Source: Aphrocallistes beatrix
Lineage: Eukaryota; Porifera; Hexactinellida; Sceptrulophora; Aphrocallistidae
NCBI GenBank assembly: GCA_963281255.1
Contig: OY725495.1
Coordinates: 2,666,001-2,730,000, forward strand
DNA: 64,000 nt
Direction: 5' to 3'
The stretch's first letter is position 1. The number at the start of each line of letters is the position of its first letter. A program made the position numbers and the translations under genes. Below are positions 11,297-22,894 of this stretch, piece after piece. The notes under the pieces were generated by a model. The model ran no database searches. It was not told the DNA's origin and saw only the letters and a list, made by a program, of their open reading frames with translations.

Positions 11297-11839
11297 GTTG
11301 GCTACACTACACCTATTTGGCTTACTACTAAGAAAAATGTACAAGTACGTGTGGATTAATAAATTAGGAATTACTAGTAGGAAGAAAATGTATGAAATAT
11401 TGTACTAGTAGGTAATAGAATATAAACTAACAATGATACAACCTATCCTATATTATACACTGCATTTTATCGTATTCAAATTTATTTCAAACATTATGGT
11501 TTGTTTACAAAACAGACTTGAAGTAATCCATGGTAAGGTAAAATTCGTACCGTGAATAGGCTATAGTTACGTAGGCTGTGGCCGCTCCGTATAATTATTC
11601 AGGTCAGTTAAAACCGGTTTGTTAAAAAGTCAAAAAGAAAATTCAGGGTAGGAAAAATCGATAAATAATCGTGGAAAATTTGTAGTAATAATAATGGTGG
11701 GGGCATATTGAGCAATGCCTGTGCCAGACTACTCACTTCGTATCGCGGTGCATTTGTGGGATGTCTGGGATAGCTACTGCATGATAAATGTGGACGCAAA
11801 CGGGAATATCTTGTTGATATTATATATACTATATATATA

Positions 11840-12166
11840 TATATGTAACAAATTGATTTAAGATACTGATTTTTGGCATGTGGGTCTTTTGGCTATGGCT
11901 CCACTAAGTTCTGAGTTCAGACGAAAATGTCGCCTTCTTCATGGAATTATGACATCATTGTCAACTTTTTTATAATTAAAAACTTCAGTTTTTCGGCCAT
12001 AACTCAGCCGTTTTAAGTGATAGAAGGCTGAAATTTTAATAGAATTTGTATATTAATATATCTCACATATGAAACAACTATCATCGAAAGATTATGACTC
12101 ATCACCCTGTTATGACGTCATCAATACGCATCAAAAATTTTTAAAAATTGGTGATTTAATTGCATT
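11840..12166 (+). mobile_element. non-autonomous Helitron fragment
   Basis: It begins in an AT microsatellite followed by TGTAACAAATTGATTTAAG and follows the family body (TTTTGGCATGTGGGTC, CATGGAATTATGACATCA, ATGACGTCATCAATACGCAT). It breaks off before the GC-rich 3' end. Downstream to 12560 nothing else is recognised. Confidence 0.75.
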
Positions 12167-12563
12167 GCATAGTGTGAATGACTAATGGATACTAATGGAT
12201 TAAGATTGAAAAAAAATGGTACGTTATAGATAAATTCTGTAAATGCAGAAGGTAGTAAAATTATCTTATGTACCTTAAGCGTCACAAATAGGGTTGCATT
12301 CATGGATTATGTTTTCCCACTCGGACATTCAAAGGTGTCTCATTTTGTCTTTGTGTCGGATCGAAATTCGTAAACTTAGGTGCACACCCAAATCTCTCAA
12401 GCCACCTATTCCCACAGTATTTCAGACTTAACCCATTATGGTTCAGTAATACGGAAAACACTGAGATATAGCCACTCATTTCAGAAGTTGGCCACTATAC
12501 ATAGTATAGTCGGCAAACTAAATAATTTCATTCAGATTTCAAAAGATGTTACACTAATATCAG

Positions 12564-13472
12564 TAGGCCTGTTTCATCGTAACTTGATAAACATCATAAC
12601 TTGATAACCACCATGGATACACAACTTCTATCGTAACTAGATTAACATCACGAGTCACGACTTGATTATTACCATGGATGCACAACTTCTATCGTAACTA
12701 GATTAACATCACGAGTCACGACTTGATTATTACCATGGATGCACAACTTCTATCGTAACTTGATAACCCTAACTTGAATACGAGTGTTACTTTGGATTAG
12801 GATTCGACCGAGCATACTTGAAGTGTTGATTTGGCAACGATTTGGATAAATTCGATGTTATTAGAAAGAGGTGGAACAGACGTATTATGAGACGTGATTT
12901 GAATCGTATAAATTCACTATTTTCTTAGGACTACCTCATCAAAGTTAACTAAAATCCGAAATTTTGAATACTGACTTATGGCGATTTTTTCATTTTAATC
13001 CTGCTTTTAGGGTTGATATTCCATCAATGTATTCTTAATTACCTTATATCTTATTTTAAATAATAAAAAAATAGGGCTGCTAATCGATTTTTGGAAGTAC
13101 AGTATTTCATTTTTAATCTATCCAAATTTGAGCATCTTTCCCAATAGGTAATGTAATCCAGCAACACTAGACTGTATAGAGAGAATTGATTGTGTAAAGA
13201 TAAGACTACTGACAATGGCCATCTTTCCTGCTTGAAGGTTTAGTTCCAATAATGTTACTTAACATATTTTTCTGGGGTGAATGTTTTAAGTAACATTATT
13301 GGAATCATACCTTCGAGCAGGAAAGACAGTCATTGTCAGTAGTTTTATCTCTACACAATCAATTCTATCTATACAGTCTAGTGTTGCTGGATTACATTAC
13401 TAATTGGGAAAGATGCTCAAATTTGGATGCTCAAAGTTATGATGGTTATCAAGTTACACTGAAACAGGCCTG
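12564..13472. mobile_element. hAT-type non-autonomous element with internal palindrome
   Basis: Ends TAGGCCTGTTTCA and TGAAACAGGCCTG are inverted. The flanks read ATATCAG and ATATTAG, a diverged duplication. Inside is a tandem repeat of about 65 bases (12600-12770, with CATGGATGCACAACTTC) and a large hairpin (about 13155-13400, arms around CAGCAACACTAGACTGTAT). Related sequence occurs at 55745-57020. It does not encode a transposase. Confidence 0.7.
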
Positions 13473-14378
13473 ATATTAGTTTCACCATGTTCCTCTTAAA
13501 GTAATCTCCCTAAAATAGATTACTTCTCTTATTGTCCATTTTCTCTAAAATGCTATCTGGGCCTCCTCTGTTCATGGATAATTAGAATGAAAATCCAGCA
13601 CATCTATTTAACTAACCATTGGTTCCTCATTGTCCGTTTTGAATCACTCATGAGTAGACAGACAGAGGCAATCATTATTAATATTCGTAATAACGCCTGC
13701 TGCGATATGAAATACGAGTATTGCACGAAATTGTAGCATTCCGTAATCATATCAAAGATTATATTGGAATCATCCCTAGCAACACAACTTGTCATTTTAT
13801 TTCCAAATTAATTCTACTATAATCAATGTTGTGGTTTATCCTAATCATTTTCCAGTCATATTAGCCAATGACCTCGGACAAATTACACAGAAAATATATG
13901 ACATGTTTTAAGCTCATTAAGGTATCTTATTTGACATATAAAAAGTCCAAAGGAATCCAAGTAGGGGAAAGTCCTGAAATCGAGGTCGCTGAATCTTTCG
14001 TCCGATCGGAAATCGAAGAAAATCCCCCTGAGCTAACATTTAAAATGTGTTCAATTCTACAAAATTACCAGATTTGAACTTAACTAAAATTCAAGCAATT
14101 TGATATGTCACAAGGCCATATTTGGAACTAATTTTCCCTAGTAACCTCAGGATGTCTCTGGAATGTGATATAAATTCATTTCCCAATTTTTATTTCTCAC
14201 CTATCGAGCAGGCGAGTGATGCCTCTTTCAACTCCCCACATTAATCTGAGTCCAACTAGAAATTGCAACTCGAAATTTTGAATTGGCAATCTAATCATGT
14301 GGAAGTTGTTTTGGGAAAGAACTCTTACTCAAAAATGAGGTACATCATATTTTTTCAATCTGATTTTAGATGTTTACA
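13473..14378. other. no recognisable gene
   Basis: Short open frames of 60-70 codons occur on both strands (for example 13868-14077, +). They match no family I know and have no splice or domain context. I see no repeat structure here. Confidence 0.4.
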
Positions 14379-14735
14379 AGGCGTTTCTTGCTTGGGCTGC
14401 GCGGGCAGCGAACATTTTATGTCCGCCCTTTGGGTGCAAATTTAACGCTGAATACGAATATCAACATTAATTAAATATAAGGTGGATAATATCTTTAATC
14501 ACGTCTGTCTTATTGTTATAATCAATAGCACTCGAAATATCACAATTTGTCAATTTTTGATGCGAAATGATGACGTCACAACAGAATGATTAGCTATCAT
14601 TTTTGGTGAAATATGAATATGAATATACACATTCTATTAAAATTTCAGCCTTCTATGACCTAAAATGGATTAGTTATAGTCGAAAAACTGGACTTTCTAA
14701 TTATAAAAAGGTGACAATGAAGTCAAGTTTTGAGT
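14379..14735 (-). mobile_element. degenerate Helitron fragment
   Basis: It opens with TTTCTTGCTTGGGCTGCGCG, a decayed copy of the 3' hairpin region. It follows the family body in reverse (ATGATGACGTCACAACAGAA, ATTTCAGCCTTCTATGACC). Both termini are missing. Confidence 0.7.
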
Positions 14736-14784
14736 TACCGGTTTGCATTTCAGGCAACTTTCTCCAAAAGTATTTAATGTTTCT

Positions 14785-16005
14785 TTAAAAAACTGATCCT
14801 TAAGAAGTTCTCTGATCTGAGGTCCTATGAATACTCCTTATTTTATCCTCGCATCAATAATTTTTGGGAATTTCGATTTGATGTACTGGAAACCTTTTGC
14901 CTTCTTTGTTAAATTTTACCATTGCTTTAACAAAATTCTTGATAAGACCCAGCTTAGAGGCAAAATATTCTTCTTTGGATCTACTAAAGGGTGGTAATTA
15001 ACACTTTTTTTAGCTGGAATTAATTCTTCACGAAGAGGCAAGTCCTTTTGTATGTAATGAGACTGCCTTGCGCGATTATCCCACACACATATAAAGCAGC
15101 AATACTTTGTATAACTAGATTGCATACCCAAAAGCAGTCCGACTATCTTGAGGTCACCACAGATACATCAATTGTAAGTATCATATTTGATATGTTCTAA
15201 TAGGATTACCATTGTGTCATGGGACTCTCGCAAGTTTTCTGAATATGCAATAGAGGGCAATAAATTTCCATTGTGAAGTAACACTCCTTGATGCTGGACT
15301 TGAAAGAATCAATAAAAATACGCCATTCTGATTGTATGTGTTGAACTCCTAAAGCCTCCATCAAAGCGTCGATGTTGTTACAAAAGCACAGAGTATTGTC
15401 CATTTCGAAATAAATTGAGAATTCTTCTTGACGAGTCCTAAAAACTGATGTTTTTGTCCCCTCCTCAAGCAAGTTCCACTGTTTCAATCTGGAACCGAGT
15501 AATTCACTCTGTTCCTTGGTTAAATTCAGATCTCTGACTAGAACGTTCAGTTCGAATTGATTTATCAGATGAGGAAGGGTTGCGAAATAGTTTGAAGTTT
15601 AGGAATTTCAAGGTTATCTGTATGATTAACTGGACGCATTGTAGAAGGGAGGTTAGGGTAGAGTATGTTTTTTTAGCACTTAACAGAGAACCCCGAAATA
15701 TCAGTAATGCAAAAGTAGCAATCAGTTACATGATCTTTTTGTTCTCTCCAGATCATCGGAACTGCAAAAGGCATTGATTTGCGTGAACCATTCATCCAAT
15801 TCCTTAGACACATAGCACAAGTGGCGCAATAAAAATGTGGGGCCCAGCTCTTAACTTGATCCCCTATCATACAGCCGAAATGCTGCTCATAGCCCTTTTT
15901 CACAAGAGGTGTCATATTACGTAACTGGGACTGACGAGTAAATTCTCTACAAATGTAACAAAAGCGATTAGGGTGGTTGATACATTGACGAGACATGTAT
16001 GCAAA
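14785..16005 (-). pseudogene. decayed gene of an unnamed, transposon-like invertebrate protein family
   Basis: Broken frames in order show a Cys-rich N-terminus (CINHPNRFCYICREFT, APHFYCATCAMC, VTDCYFCIT), a middle block (LEEGTKTSVFRTRQEEF, MEALGVQHIQSEWRIF) and a C-terminal block (YTKYCCFICVWDNRAR, PLVDPKKNILPL, GVFIGPQIREL). I remember this order from large unannotated protein families in many invertebrate genomes; I do not know a function. There are several frameshifts and stops, one TAA just before GVFIGPQ. The Cys pairs suggest zinc binding. No inverted ends were found around it; a pogo MITE abuts its 5' side. Confidence 0.55.
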
Positions 16006-16037
16006 ATTGAGAATTGAAATAGAAATAATACACAATA

Positions 16038-16422
16038 CAGTAGACCCTCGATTATCCGAACCTCGATTATCCGACACCTCGATTATCCGAACAGTGTGTT
16101 CGAGTACCACTCATTTTATCAAATACTTTTCAATCGAATTTGTGAAAATAATGTGTTCGGATAACTGAAATAATGTTTAATAAATCAATTCCTTAAAAAT
16201 GTATATTCCAAAATTGTGCGTAGCATTGTTAATTTGTTTGGCTATACATACGTGTAAGTAGTAGTATTCAAATTATAATACGTTCTTTAATAACATCTAA
16301 GTTGGTATATGTGCATTTAAGAGCGTAAAATACGCATTTCGCTTATCCGAACGATTTCACTTATCCGAACACCAATCTTTGAGCTAACAAACGGAGGTGT
16401 TCGGATAACCGAGGGTGTACTG
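16038..16422. mobile_element. pogo/Tigger-type MITE
   Basis: Left end CAGTAGACCCTCGATTATCC faces right end GATAACCGAGGGTGTACTG. TA flanks both sides (16036-16037, 16423-16424). Just inside the left end, CTCGATTATCCGA is repeated three times. No coding. Confidence 0.85.
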
Positions 16423-16717
16423 TAGTACCTATATTTATAAGAATATAGAAGTAGAATTATTTCGCATGAGACACCGCAAAAATTCATTGGAACATATAGA
16501 TTCCAAGATCCATCCCGATAAATCTAGAAAAGAAACCCCAAATAACATTTCGATTAAAAAGAATTTTCACGGTATACTTCTAAAAAAAATTGTAGCGTTC
16601 AAATTGGTATTGATTAATTGCACTTAATTAATCAACGAACAATTACACTACAGTGAATATATATACAACTATGCAGTAAAATTTGGTTCAATATCAATTT
16701 CGGTAGATATATTATAC

Positions 16718-17736
16718 CATAGCCTACTCTAATAATGCCTCACAGTAAAATAACCAAGGATGCGGTAATAGCCGAATGGATTAATACACGATTAGCCTAA
16801 AATCGTTAACCATGTAGGATAGGCATTAAGAGTGTATTACCAGCATATATAAACATGGTATCAAAGTACGTATATCCGTTGGAAAAATTTCGATTAGTCA
16901 TCATATCATTGCGCAACAGGTCATTTTGAGCACGATTTTGGCAATTTTCTAAGCTGTTTTAAGCCTCCTACTTTTAAATGTTATTAAGGTAGAATTTTTG
17001 TGTAGAACTAAGATTAGTACAAGTTGATTTGAAAAATAGAATTTTTCAATGGAATGTTGTCACATTCCTACGTTGCTATGATAAAGCATTTTGATCAGTT
17101 TGAGCCATATCCGATAGGCAATTGGCTACTTCCTATTAGGTAATAATACAATTTAAACTTCTAAATTCACAGACTATAGAGTTATGCGACAATTTAGTGT
17201 TTTGGTCACATTCAACCCATAATTCAAAACTCGTTGAATTTAGAAGTTCAAGTTGTAGTATCACCTAATAGGAAGTAGTCCATTACCTATCAAACACGAT
17301 CAAGTTTGAAGATCTAGTTACTATAGTTTGCACGAAATGGCCCAAACTGACCAAAATGCTTTACCATAGCAACGCAGGAATGTAACAACATTTTATTGAA
17401 AAATTCTAAATTTTTCAAATCAACTCGTACTAATCTTGGTTCAACACAAAAATCACACCTTAATACCATTTAGAAATAGGGTTAAAACAGCTTAGAAAAT
17501 TGCCAAAATCGTGCTTAAAATGACCTGTTGCGCAATGATATGATGACTAATCGAAATTTTTCCTACGGATATATGTACTTTGATACCATGTTTATATATG
17601 CTGGTAATACATTCTTAATGCCTATCCTACAAGGTTAACGATTTTAGGCTAATCGTGTATTAATCCATTCGGCTACTACTTCATCCCTAGTCCATAGTTT
17701 TCAGTCTACTGTGAGGCATTATTAGAGTAGGCTATG
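16718..17736. mobile_element. long inverted-repeat MITE, CATAGCC family (MULE-like)
   Basis: Almost the whole 1,019 bp is a palindrome of two roughly 450-bp arms. It starts CATAGCCTACTCTAATAATG and ends with the complement. The flanks carry an exact 7-bp duplication ATTATAC (16711-16717, 17737-17743). The arms resemble the left part of the MULE at 19049-20140 (AGCATATATAAACATGGT). It has no coding and was probably mobilised by that MULE's transposase. Confidence 0.8.
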
Positions 17737-17908
17737 ATTATACAAATTTCTCAAAAAATTAAATAGCTGATTTTCCAAAATCTTTGCGTGATAGAGAAAA
17801 AAAACTGATTATAGTATATTCGGAATCATATTCGGAATCATGTATATTCGGAATCATGTACTACATGGTATCAAGGACCAAATATTTTTGAAATTTGTTG
17901 GACAGTGA

Positions 17909-17956
17909 AATCAGCTCTGTGCTTGGCAGTTTCTTCAATCAATTCGTTACAGATAC
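17909..17956 (-). mobile_element. Helitron 5'-body fragment
   Basis: CAGTTTCTTCAATCAATTCG, GTTACAGATACG is the family's 5'-proximal body in reverse. It is cut off on its 3' side and abuts the 5' end of the next copy. Confidence 0.6.
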
Positions 17957-17961
17957 GTATA

Positions 17962-18834
17962 TCCTTACTATTAAAACTCGATTAATGTGTGTATATTTAT
18001 ATATAAACAAGAGCGCTTCGCTTGCTTGCGCTGGGCGGCTGGACTCACATTGGTTAATTATAAGGGAGATATCACTAGAAAAATCATCAAATTTGTCAAT
18101 TTCGGAATTTTTGATGCATAATGATGACACATCACTCTGTTGTGACGTCATCATTACGCATCAAAATTTAAAAAGTTGAGTTTTGTGACTTTTCGAGTGA
18201 AATCGATTGTGACAGTAAGACAGACGAAATTAGAGATGTTATATAACTTATAATTAATCATTGTGAGCCTAGCCGCCCAAATGGCGCCTCTGGCAGACAC
18301 AAAGTGTCCGTCAGCCGCGCAGCGCAAGCAAGTGAAGTCCGCTTGTATATACAAATATATATGTAACGAATTGATTAAAGAAACTGCTGGGCACAGAAAG
18401 CTGATTTTTGGCATGTGGTTGTCTTTTGGCTCCACTAAGTTTTGTGTTCAGACGAAAATGTTGACTCGTCATGGAATTTGGACGTCATTTTACCTTTTTT
18501 ATAATTATAAATTTCAGTTTTTCGACGATGACTCAGCCAGCCATTTAGGTGATAGAAGGCTGAAATTTTAATAGAATGTGTATATTAATATATCTCACAT
18601 TTGATACAACTATAATCAAAAAATGAAACTCATCACTATGTTATGACTTCATCATTATGCATCAAAAATTTTTTTTATAATTTTTGGTGCGATATCGATT
18701 ATAACAGTGGAAAGACGTGTTCAGAAATGTTATCTCCCTCATAATTCATCAATGTTACCCCAGGCGCCCAAAGGGCGCCTCTAGCGGACATAGTGTCTGC
18801 CTGCCGCGCAGCGGAAGTAAGCGAAGCGCGCTTG
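17962..18834 (+). mobile_element. complete non-autonomous Helitron carrying a nested insertion
   Basis: The 5' end TCCTTACTATTAAAACTCGA follows host A at 17961. The 3' end is a GC-rich block ending CTTG before host T at 18835. The body TGTAACGAATTGATTAAAG resumes at 18364 after a nested element (18008-18345) in the AT stretch. It is diverged from the copies at 43-64 kb. Confidence 0.8.
18008..18345. mobile_element. Helitron inverted dimer with two 3' ends
   Basis: The element begins with a reverse-oriented 3' end (CAAGAGCGCTTCGCTTGC) and finishes with a forward 3' end ending CTTG. The two half-bodies meet tail to tail near 18130 around ATTTTTGATGCATAATGATG and TGATGACACATCACTC. Host A and T flank it, as for normal insertions. 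It has no 5' terminus. Confidence 0.65.
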
Positions 18835-19465
18835 TATCCTAAAAATCCGGATATCCGACTATTTACTTTTCGGATACCTGATAATAGTAGTAGCTTTGCT
18901 ATCCGGATATTATCTGGATATTACTATCCGGATTCCAAACACTACTACATGCCAATTATTATATCCCATAGGCTTGCCAAATCTTCAACCAATTTGAGCA
19001 AAAAACAAAAACCATTGCTTTTTAATACACTGAAATGATTTGAAAGAGCATTGCCTACTGCATATGAGACCTCACAGTAACTTGCGGATTTTGGACGAGG
19101 GATGCTGTTGAAGATAGTTGAAATAATACATGAGCTGTCCTTAATCATCAACCGCTCACAATAGAGCTTAGAAATGTATTACTAGCATATATAAATATGG
19201 TGTCATATACCCATATTCGTTGTTAAAATTAAGATTAGTCACCATATGATCGCGCAATAAGTTATATTCGTGACAAATATAGTGATTTTCAGAGGCCGTT
19301 TAAGGGCACTTCTAAATGTTTTTATCATAAAATTTATCGCATAGAACTGAGAAGTTAATACGAAATATTTGGAACTTTATATGGAATGTTGCTACATTCC
19401 AGCTTTGCTATGGGAACGTGTTTTGGTCAGTTGGGGTCATATCTTGAAAACCTCAAGGGATAGAC

Positions 19466-19621
19466 CAGTGGTTCGCAACCTAGGTTCCATGGACCCCTTA
19501 GTGGTCCATAGAAGATATCATGGATCCACAGGATTCGAAATTTTTGGTTAATAGAAGGGGGTCCACAGAATATAGGAAAATTGATATTGGGTCCACAGCC
19601 AAAAAATGTTGAAAACCGCTG
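19466..19621. mobile_element. hAT-type MITE
   Basis: Ends CAGTGGTTCGCAACC and GTTGAAAACCGCTG are inverted. The flanks GGATAGAC and GGCTAGAC match at 7 of 8 positions. It lies in the loop of the MULE's left foldback. Confidence 0.82.
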
Positions 19622-20157
19622 GGCTAGACATTCAAATGTAATTCCATTTTATAGTGAATATACTATTTCCTATTAAGCGATAATACTATACTTTCCACAT
19701 CTAAATTCAATGGTTTACGAGATATTCGACAAATTACCGAAAGTGACCAATATGATAAATTGTCTAATAACTCGTAAACCATTAAATTTAGACAAATAAA
19801 TTATATTATCACTTAATAGGAAATAGTCTATTGGCTATCAAATGGCATTACTTTGGAATGTCTAGCTATCGCGGTTTTCAAGATATAACCCCAACTGACC
19901 AAAACACGTTTCCATAGCAACACTGGAATGTAGCAACATTCCATGAAAAAAAATCAAATTTTTCGTATTAACCCATTCACATATCAGTTCTATGCAAAAA
20001 GTTTTATAATAAAGACACTTAGAAGTGCCCTCAAATGACCTCTGAAAATCACCAAATTTGTCACAAATATACCTTATTGCGCAACCATATGGTAACTAAT
20101 CTAAATTTTAACAACGGATATGGGTACTTTGACACCATATTTATGAACGGGATACAG

Positions 20158-20307
20158 ACAAATGACTACAGGACAAATGGCTACAGGACAAATGGCTACA
20201 GGACAAATGGCTACAGGACAAATGGCTACAGACAAATGGCTACATGGACAAATGACTACAGGACAAATGACTACAAGACAAATGGGTACACGGACAAATG
20301 GGTACAT
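20158..20307. repeat. tandem repeat of a 15-base unit
   Basis: About nine copies of ACAGGACAAATGGCT, the last ones diverged (GGACAAATGACTACA), run head to tail. The open frames across it are low-complexity repeats (NGYRT). There are no spacers, so it is not a CRISPR array. Confidence 0.9.
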
Positions 20308-20431
20308 AAACTATCTTACAGTATTAGTTGTTGCTAACATTGTATTTAATGCTGTTAAAGGATTACAAATATCAAGTGAGAGTAATAGATAAGTAAGTGC
20401 ATTGGGAAAATGTGTGAAATATTTAAGTTAA

Positions 20432-21502
20432 TTAACTAAGCGTAAATCTGTGAGCAACTCCTTTCAAAAAGTCCATAGGGGATCGATGAAAGTATCCTAG
20501 AACCAGATTGCATAATGCGTCTTCATTGGCGAAATTTTTAGTGCGCTTTGTTGGTTTATCTCCTGCTAAAAACTTCGCTTGCTTTATTTCTACCAATCCT
20601 TGTTCTTGTTTCAGCGCACTAATAAATTTCCAAATGTTAGGATGGTGGCAACCGATTGTAGCTGTATAAGATCTGTGCCATGCCTCCACAGCATTTGTTG
20701 TACGAGGAATGCCCTGAAGAACATCATGGTGGTGATTCCAAATGTCAATGGGAAATATTGGCGCCAGTTGACCTCCACCTGGTAATGATCTACCAACGTA
20801 TGTATTTTCAAAGTACAGCGCTAGTTCAGCAGAATTTGGTATGTGTAACTCTGCTATCACTTGAGGGAACAGTTCTGCGACATCGAATGGCGATGCAAAC
20901 GCAAGAGCAGCGAGCTTCCTAAGTTGAAGAGCCAACTGTTGATCCTGTGCATACTGATTCTGCAGTCCCAAAGCTTGCAGTTTTCGCCATATGTTCTGTG
21001 TAAAGTGAAAGAAACAGCCTTTCACCGTAGTTGTTGGCCATTCTGCTTGAAATGCATTAATCGCTGCTCTTTCAAAATCCATCATCATGGTGGTGGGTGC
21101 TGCTGTCGGACAAAGAGCTCTAATTTGTTCCCACATGTGGCTATATGTCAGCTCTGTCTTATTTGGCAATAAAACAAAGAGACTTGGAAGAAGATGGCCG
21201 TCCTGGAGAGGGTTTGGACCTCCACGCAAACTGTGAATTGTGTAGACTTGTGTGAACAACAGAGGAGCAGTTTTAAATGTCCCGTCAGCAAGCCAAATCT
21301 GGGAACTTGTTAAGGTGTCTACATTTTGTTGGGTACCAAATATTAGGATTCTATTTGGTCCTGGTCCTGAATCAAACAACAAGAAGTTCTCCCCTTTAGC
21401 AGTACCCATGTATTCAGGAGGGATAACCAGCTCGTAAAGGTTTTCTGGTTGGATAGGAGCGCTATCGATTACCTGTCGCTGCCTATGGATAGTACGCTTC
21501 AA
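20432..21502 (-). CDS. MULE transposase, 356-codon open frame
   Basis: This is a DDE transposase of the Mutator-like superfamily, expected to cut the element out and reinsert it. The frame is unbroken. Counting from 21502, catalytic Asp73 lies in WLADGTFK, Asp142 in MMMDFERAAINAF, the C-x2-H motif (Cys163, His166) in GCFFHF and Glu273 in NAVEAWHRSY. No ATG opens the frame: position 21502 is TTG, and the frame stays open upstream into the inverted end (NESIAIKLPNIDS). The N-terminus, often a FLYWCH zinc finger in animal MULEs, is therefore absent or in a lost exon. The catalytic core is the best preserved of the transposases here. Confidence 0.85.
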   Translation of the reverse strand: MKRTIHRQRQVIDSAPIQPENLYELVIPPEYMGTAKGENFLLFDSGPGPNRILIFGTQQNVDTLTSSQIWLADGTFKTAPLLFTQVYTIHSLRGGPNPLQDGHLLPSLFVLLPNKTELTYSHMWEQIRALCPTAAPTTMMMDFERAAINAFQAEWPTTTVKGCFFHFTQNIWRKLQALGLQNQYAQDQQLALQLRKLAALAFASPFDVAELFPQVIAELHIPNSAELALYFENTYVGRSLPGGGQLAPIFPIDIWNHHHDVLQGIPRTTNAVEAWHRSYTATIGCHHPNIWKFISALKQEQGLVEIKQAKFLAGDKPTKRTKNFANEDALCNLVLGYFHRSPMDFLKGVAHRFTLS

Positions 21503-21651
21503 ACTATCAATGTTAGGTAGTTTTATGGCTATAGATTCATTCCTAAGCTCTATTGTGCTTTGTTAATGATTTAAGGCAGCTCATGTATTAGTTCAACCAT
21601 CTTCTAACGCATCCCTAGTCAAGTTACTCTGAGGCCTTATATACAGTAGGC

Positions 21652-21979
21652 CAGGGCTGTCCAACTATATTTACTTCGGGCCGCAACTGCTTCATACCAT
21701 TTAGTGGCGGACCGCAATACAGGGGCGTGCACTCGGGATGGGTATGGATAGAGGCATTTTGGACAATTTGTATCGTGAACAATAGAAGCTAATATATATT
21801 GAAAAGAATTGGTAGGACCATGGTCTATCAGCCCTATATCCCTATGTCCCTACCAACGAGAAAACGAGATGCATGATATGGAAAAATTTGGAGAATTTGT
21901 CTAAAAGTGGGTAAAAAAGGGGGAGATTGAAGCAGGCAACGCGGGCCGCACAAACAAGGCCGCCTGTTGGACAGCGCTG
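21652..21979. mobile_element. hAT-type MITE in the MULE's right end
   Basis: Ends CAGGGCTGTCCAAC and GTTGGACAGCGCTG, 328 bp, with an exact 8-bp duplication CAGTAGGC (21644-21651, 21980-21987). The duplicated octamer is part of the MULE terminus, so the MULE was already in place. Confidence 0.92.
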
Positions 21980-22894
21980 CAGTAGGCAATGGTGGATTCA
22001 ATTTTCCAAATTTTCCAGGAATGTCTTTCCAATACTTGAGCTAATCTGCAATGCGTGAAAGGAATAAGAATCTTGAGTCATTGTAAATTAGAGGAAGTGA
22101 TAGATTATCTTTGAGACGTAGTCCCTTTGTAGGTGTATTGATATTGAAGACTTTCCATACGCTACGAATTATTCGGATAAAGCCAATTGTTTCTGATTGT
22201 TTTCAGTATATGAATCAAATAAGAAGAATAAAAAGCGAATAGAGTCAATTGGATGAGGTACGCAGTGCTTTAGTTGTGAAGAAGTTGTGAATAATTTAAA
22301 GAGACGAACATTTAATGGATAATTATCAGTTACGAGAGTAACAACAAAGAGATCACACGATTCAATATCAGATATTACCTTCTTTGTCATATGAAACATT
22401 TCCGAGGCATTAGTTTCCGAACAGGGCAAAAGTCGAACGATAGTAGACCATTTTATGAATATACTTGAAATCATAAAAGCTAGTATTGTTTTCGCTGGTT
22501 CGTTAGAAGTATCTGAAGTTCCAATAATATCCCCACCTTTATTGCTATATTCAGGCTTTAAATGAATTTCATCCATATGGAGTGAGCATGGCGTTGTTGC
22601 TGATTAAATCCCGAAATCAAATGTTTAAGGTGCGAAATAAAACTCTTTTTTCCAGTTCGTGGAGATGAGCACTTTCTTCTAAAACCATTACTAATTGTGA
22701 TTTCTCTTTCTTATCACTGTCAAGACGATTTGGTCTCTCTATAGGTTTTTGAAATAGGAGGGATAATTGGGTAATATCGAAGGAATAGTACCTTTTAACA
22801 GACCAGGTCTACGATCATCCTATATAGAGACAAAGAAATGCATAAAATATCTACATAAATAGCATTAATAGTGAACTGGAATATTACTTTATGG

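Larger units (their letters stand above)
9640..11590 (-). mobile_element. P/THAP-type transposon copy 1, internally replaced
   Basis: A THAP zinc-finger remnant (about 10985-11296) and a P-transposase-like C-terminus (about 9690-10075) lie in the right order on the minus strand. Gypsy-type integrase fragments occupy the space between them. The segment upstream of THAP (11516-11580, ACTTGAAGTAATCCATGG then AGGCTATAGTTACGTAGG) recurs at 24069-24125 upstream of the second THAP copy, so it is probably the element's end. The element's other end is not visible. Confidence 0.55.
19049..21991 (-). mobile_element. MULE (Mutator-like) transposon, 2.9 kb
   Basis: Ends CATTGCCTACTG and CAGTAGGCAATG begin related inverted sequences of at least 120 bp (left ATACATGAGCTGTCC; right GGCAGCTCATGTAT). 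They surround a MULE transposase (20432-21502). The left part (19155-20140) is itself a foldback of two roughly 290-bp arms, like the element at 16718-17736. No matching duplication flanks it: GAAAGAG on the left, GTGGATT on the right. It may instead be two elements, a foldback MITE plus the right half of an autonomous MULE. Confidence 0.7.

Noticed and set aside
15986-16110. N-terminal extension of the Cys-rich open frame (repeats of NRGSDNRGS)
   Set aside because: This part is translated pogo MITE end sequence (16038 onward) and not part of the original gene.
20158-20307. Possible repeat protein gene (NGYRT repeats) or CRISPR
   Set aside because: It is a simple 15-base tandem repeat open in several frames on both strands, without spacers or a start context.
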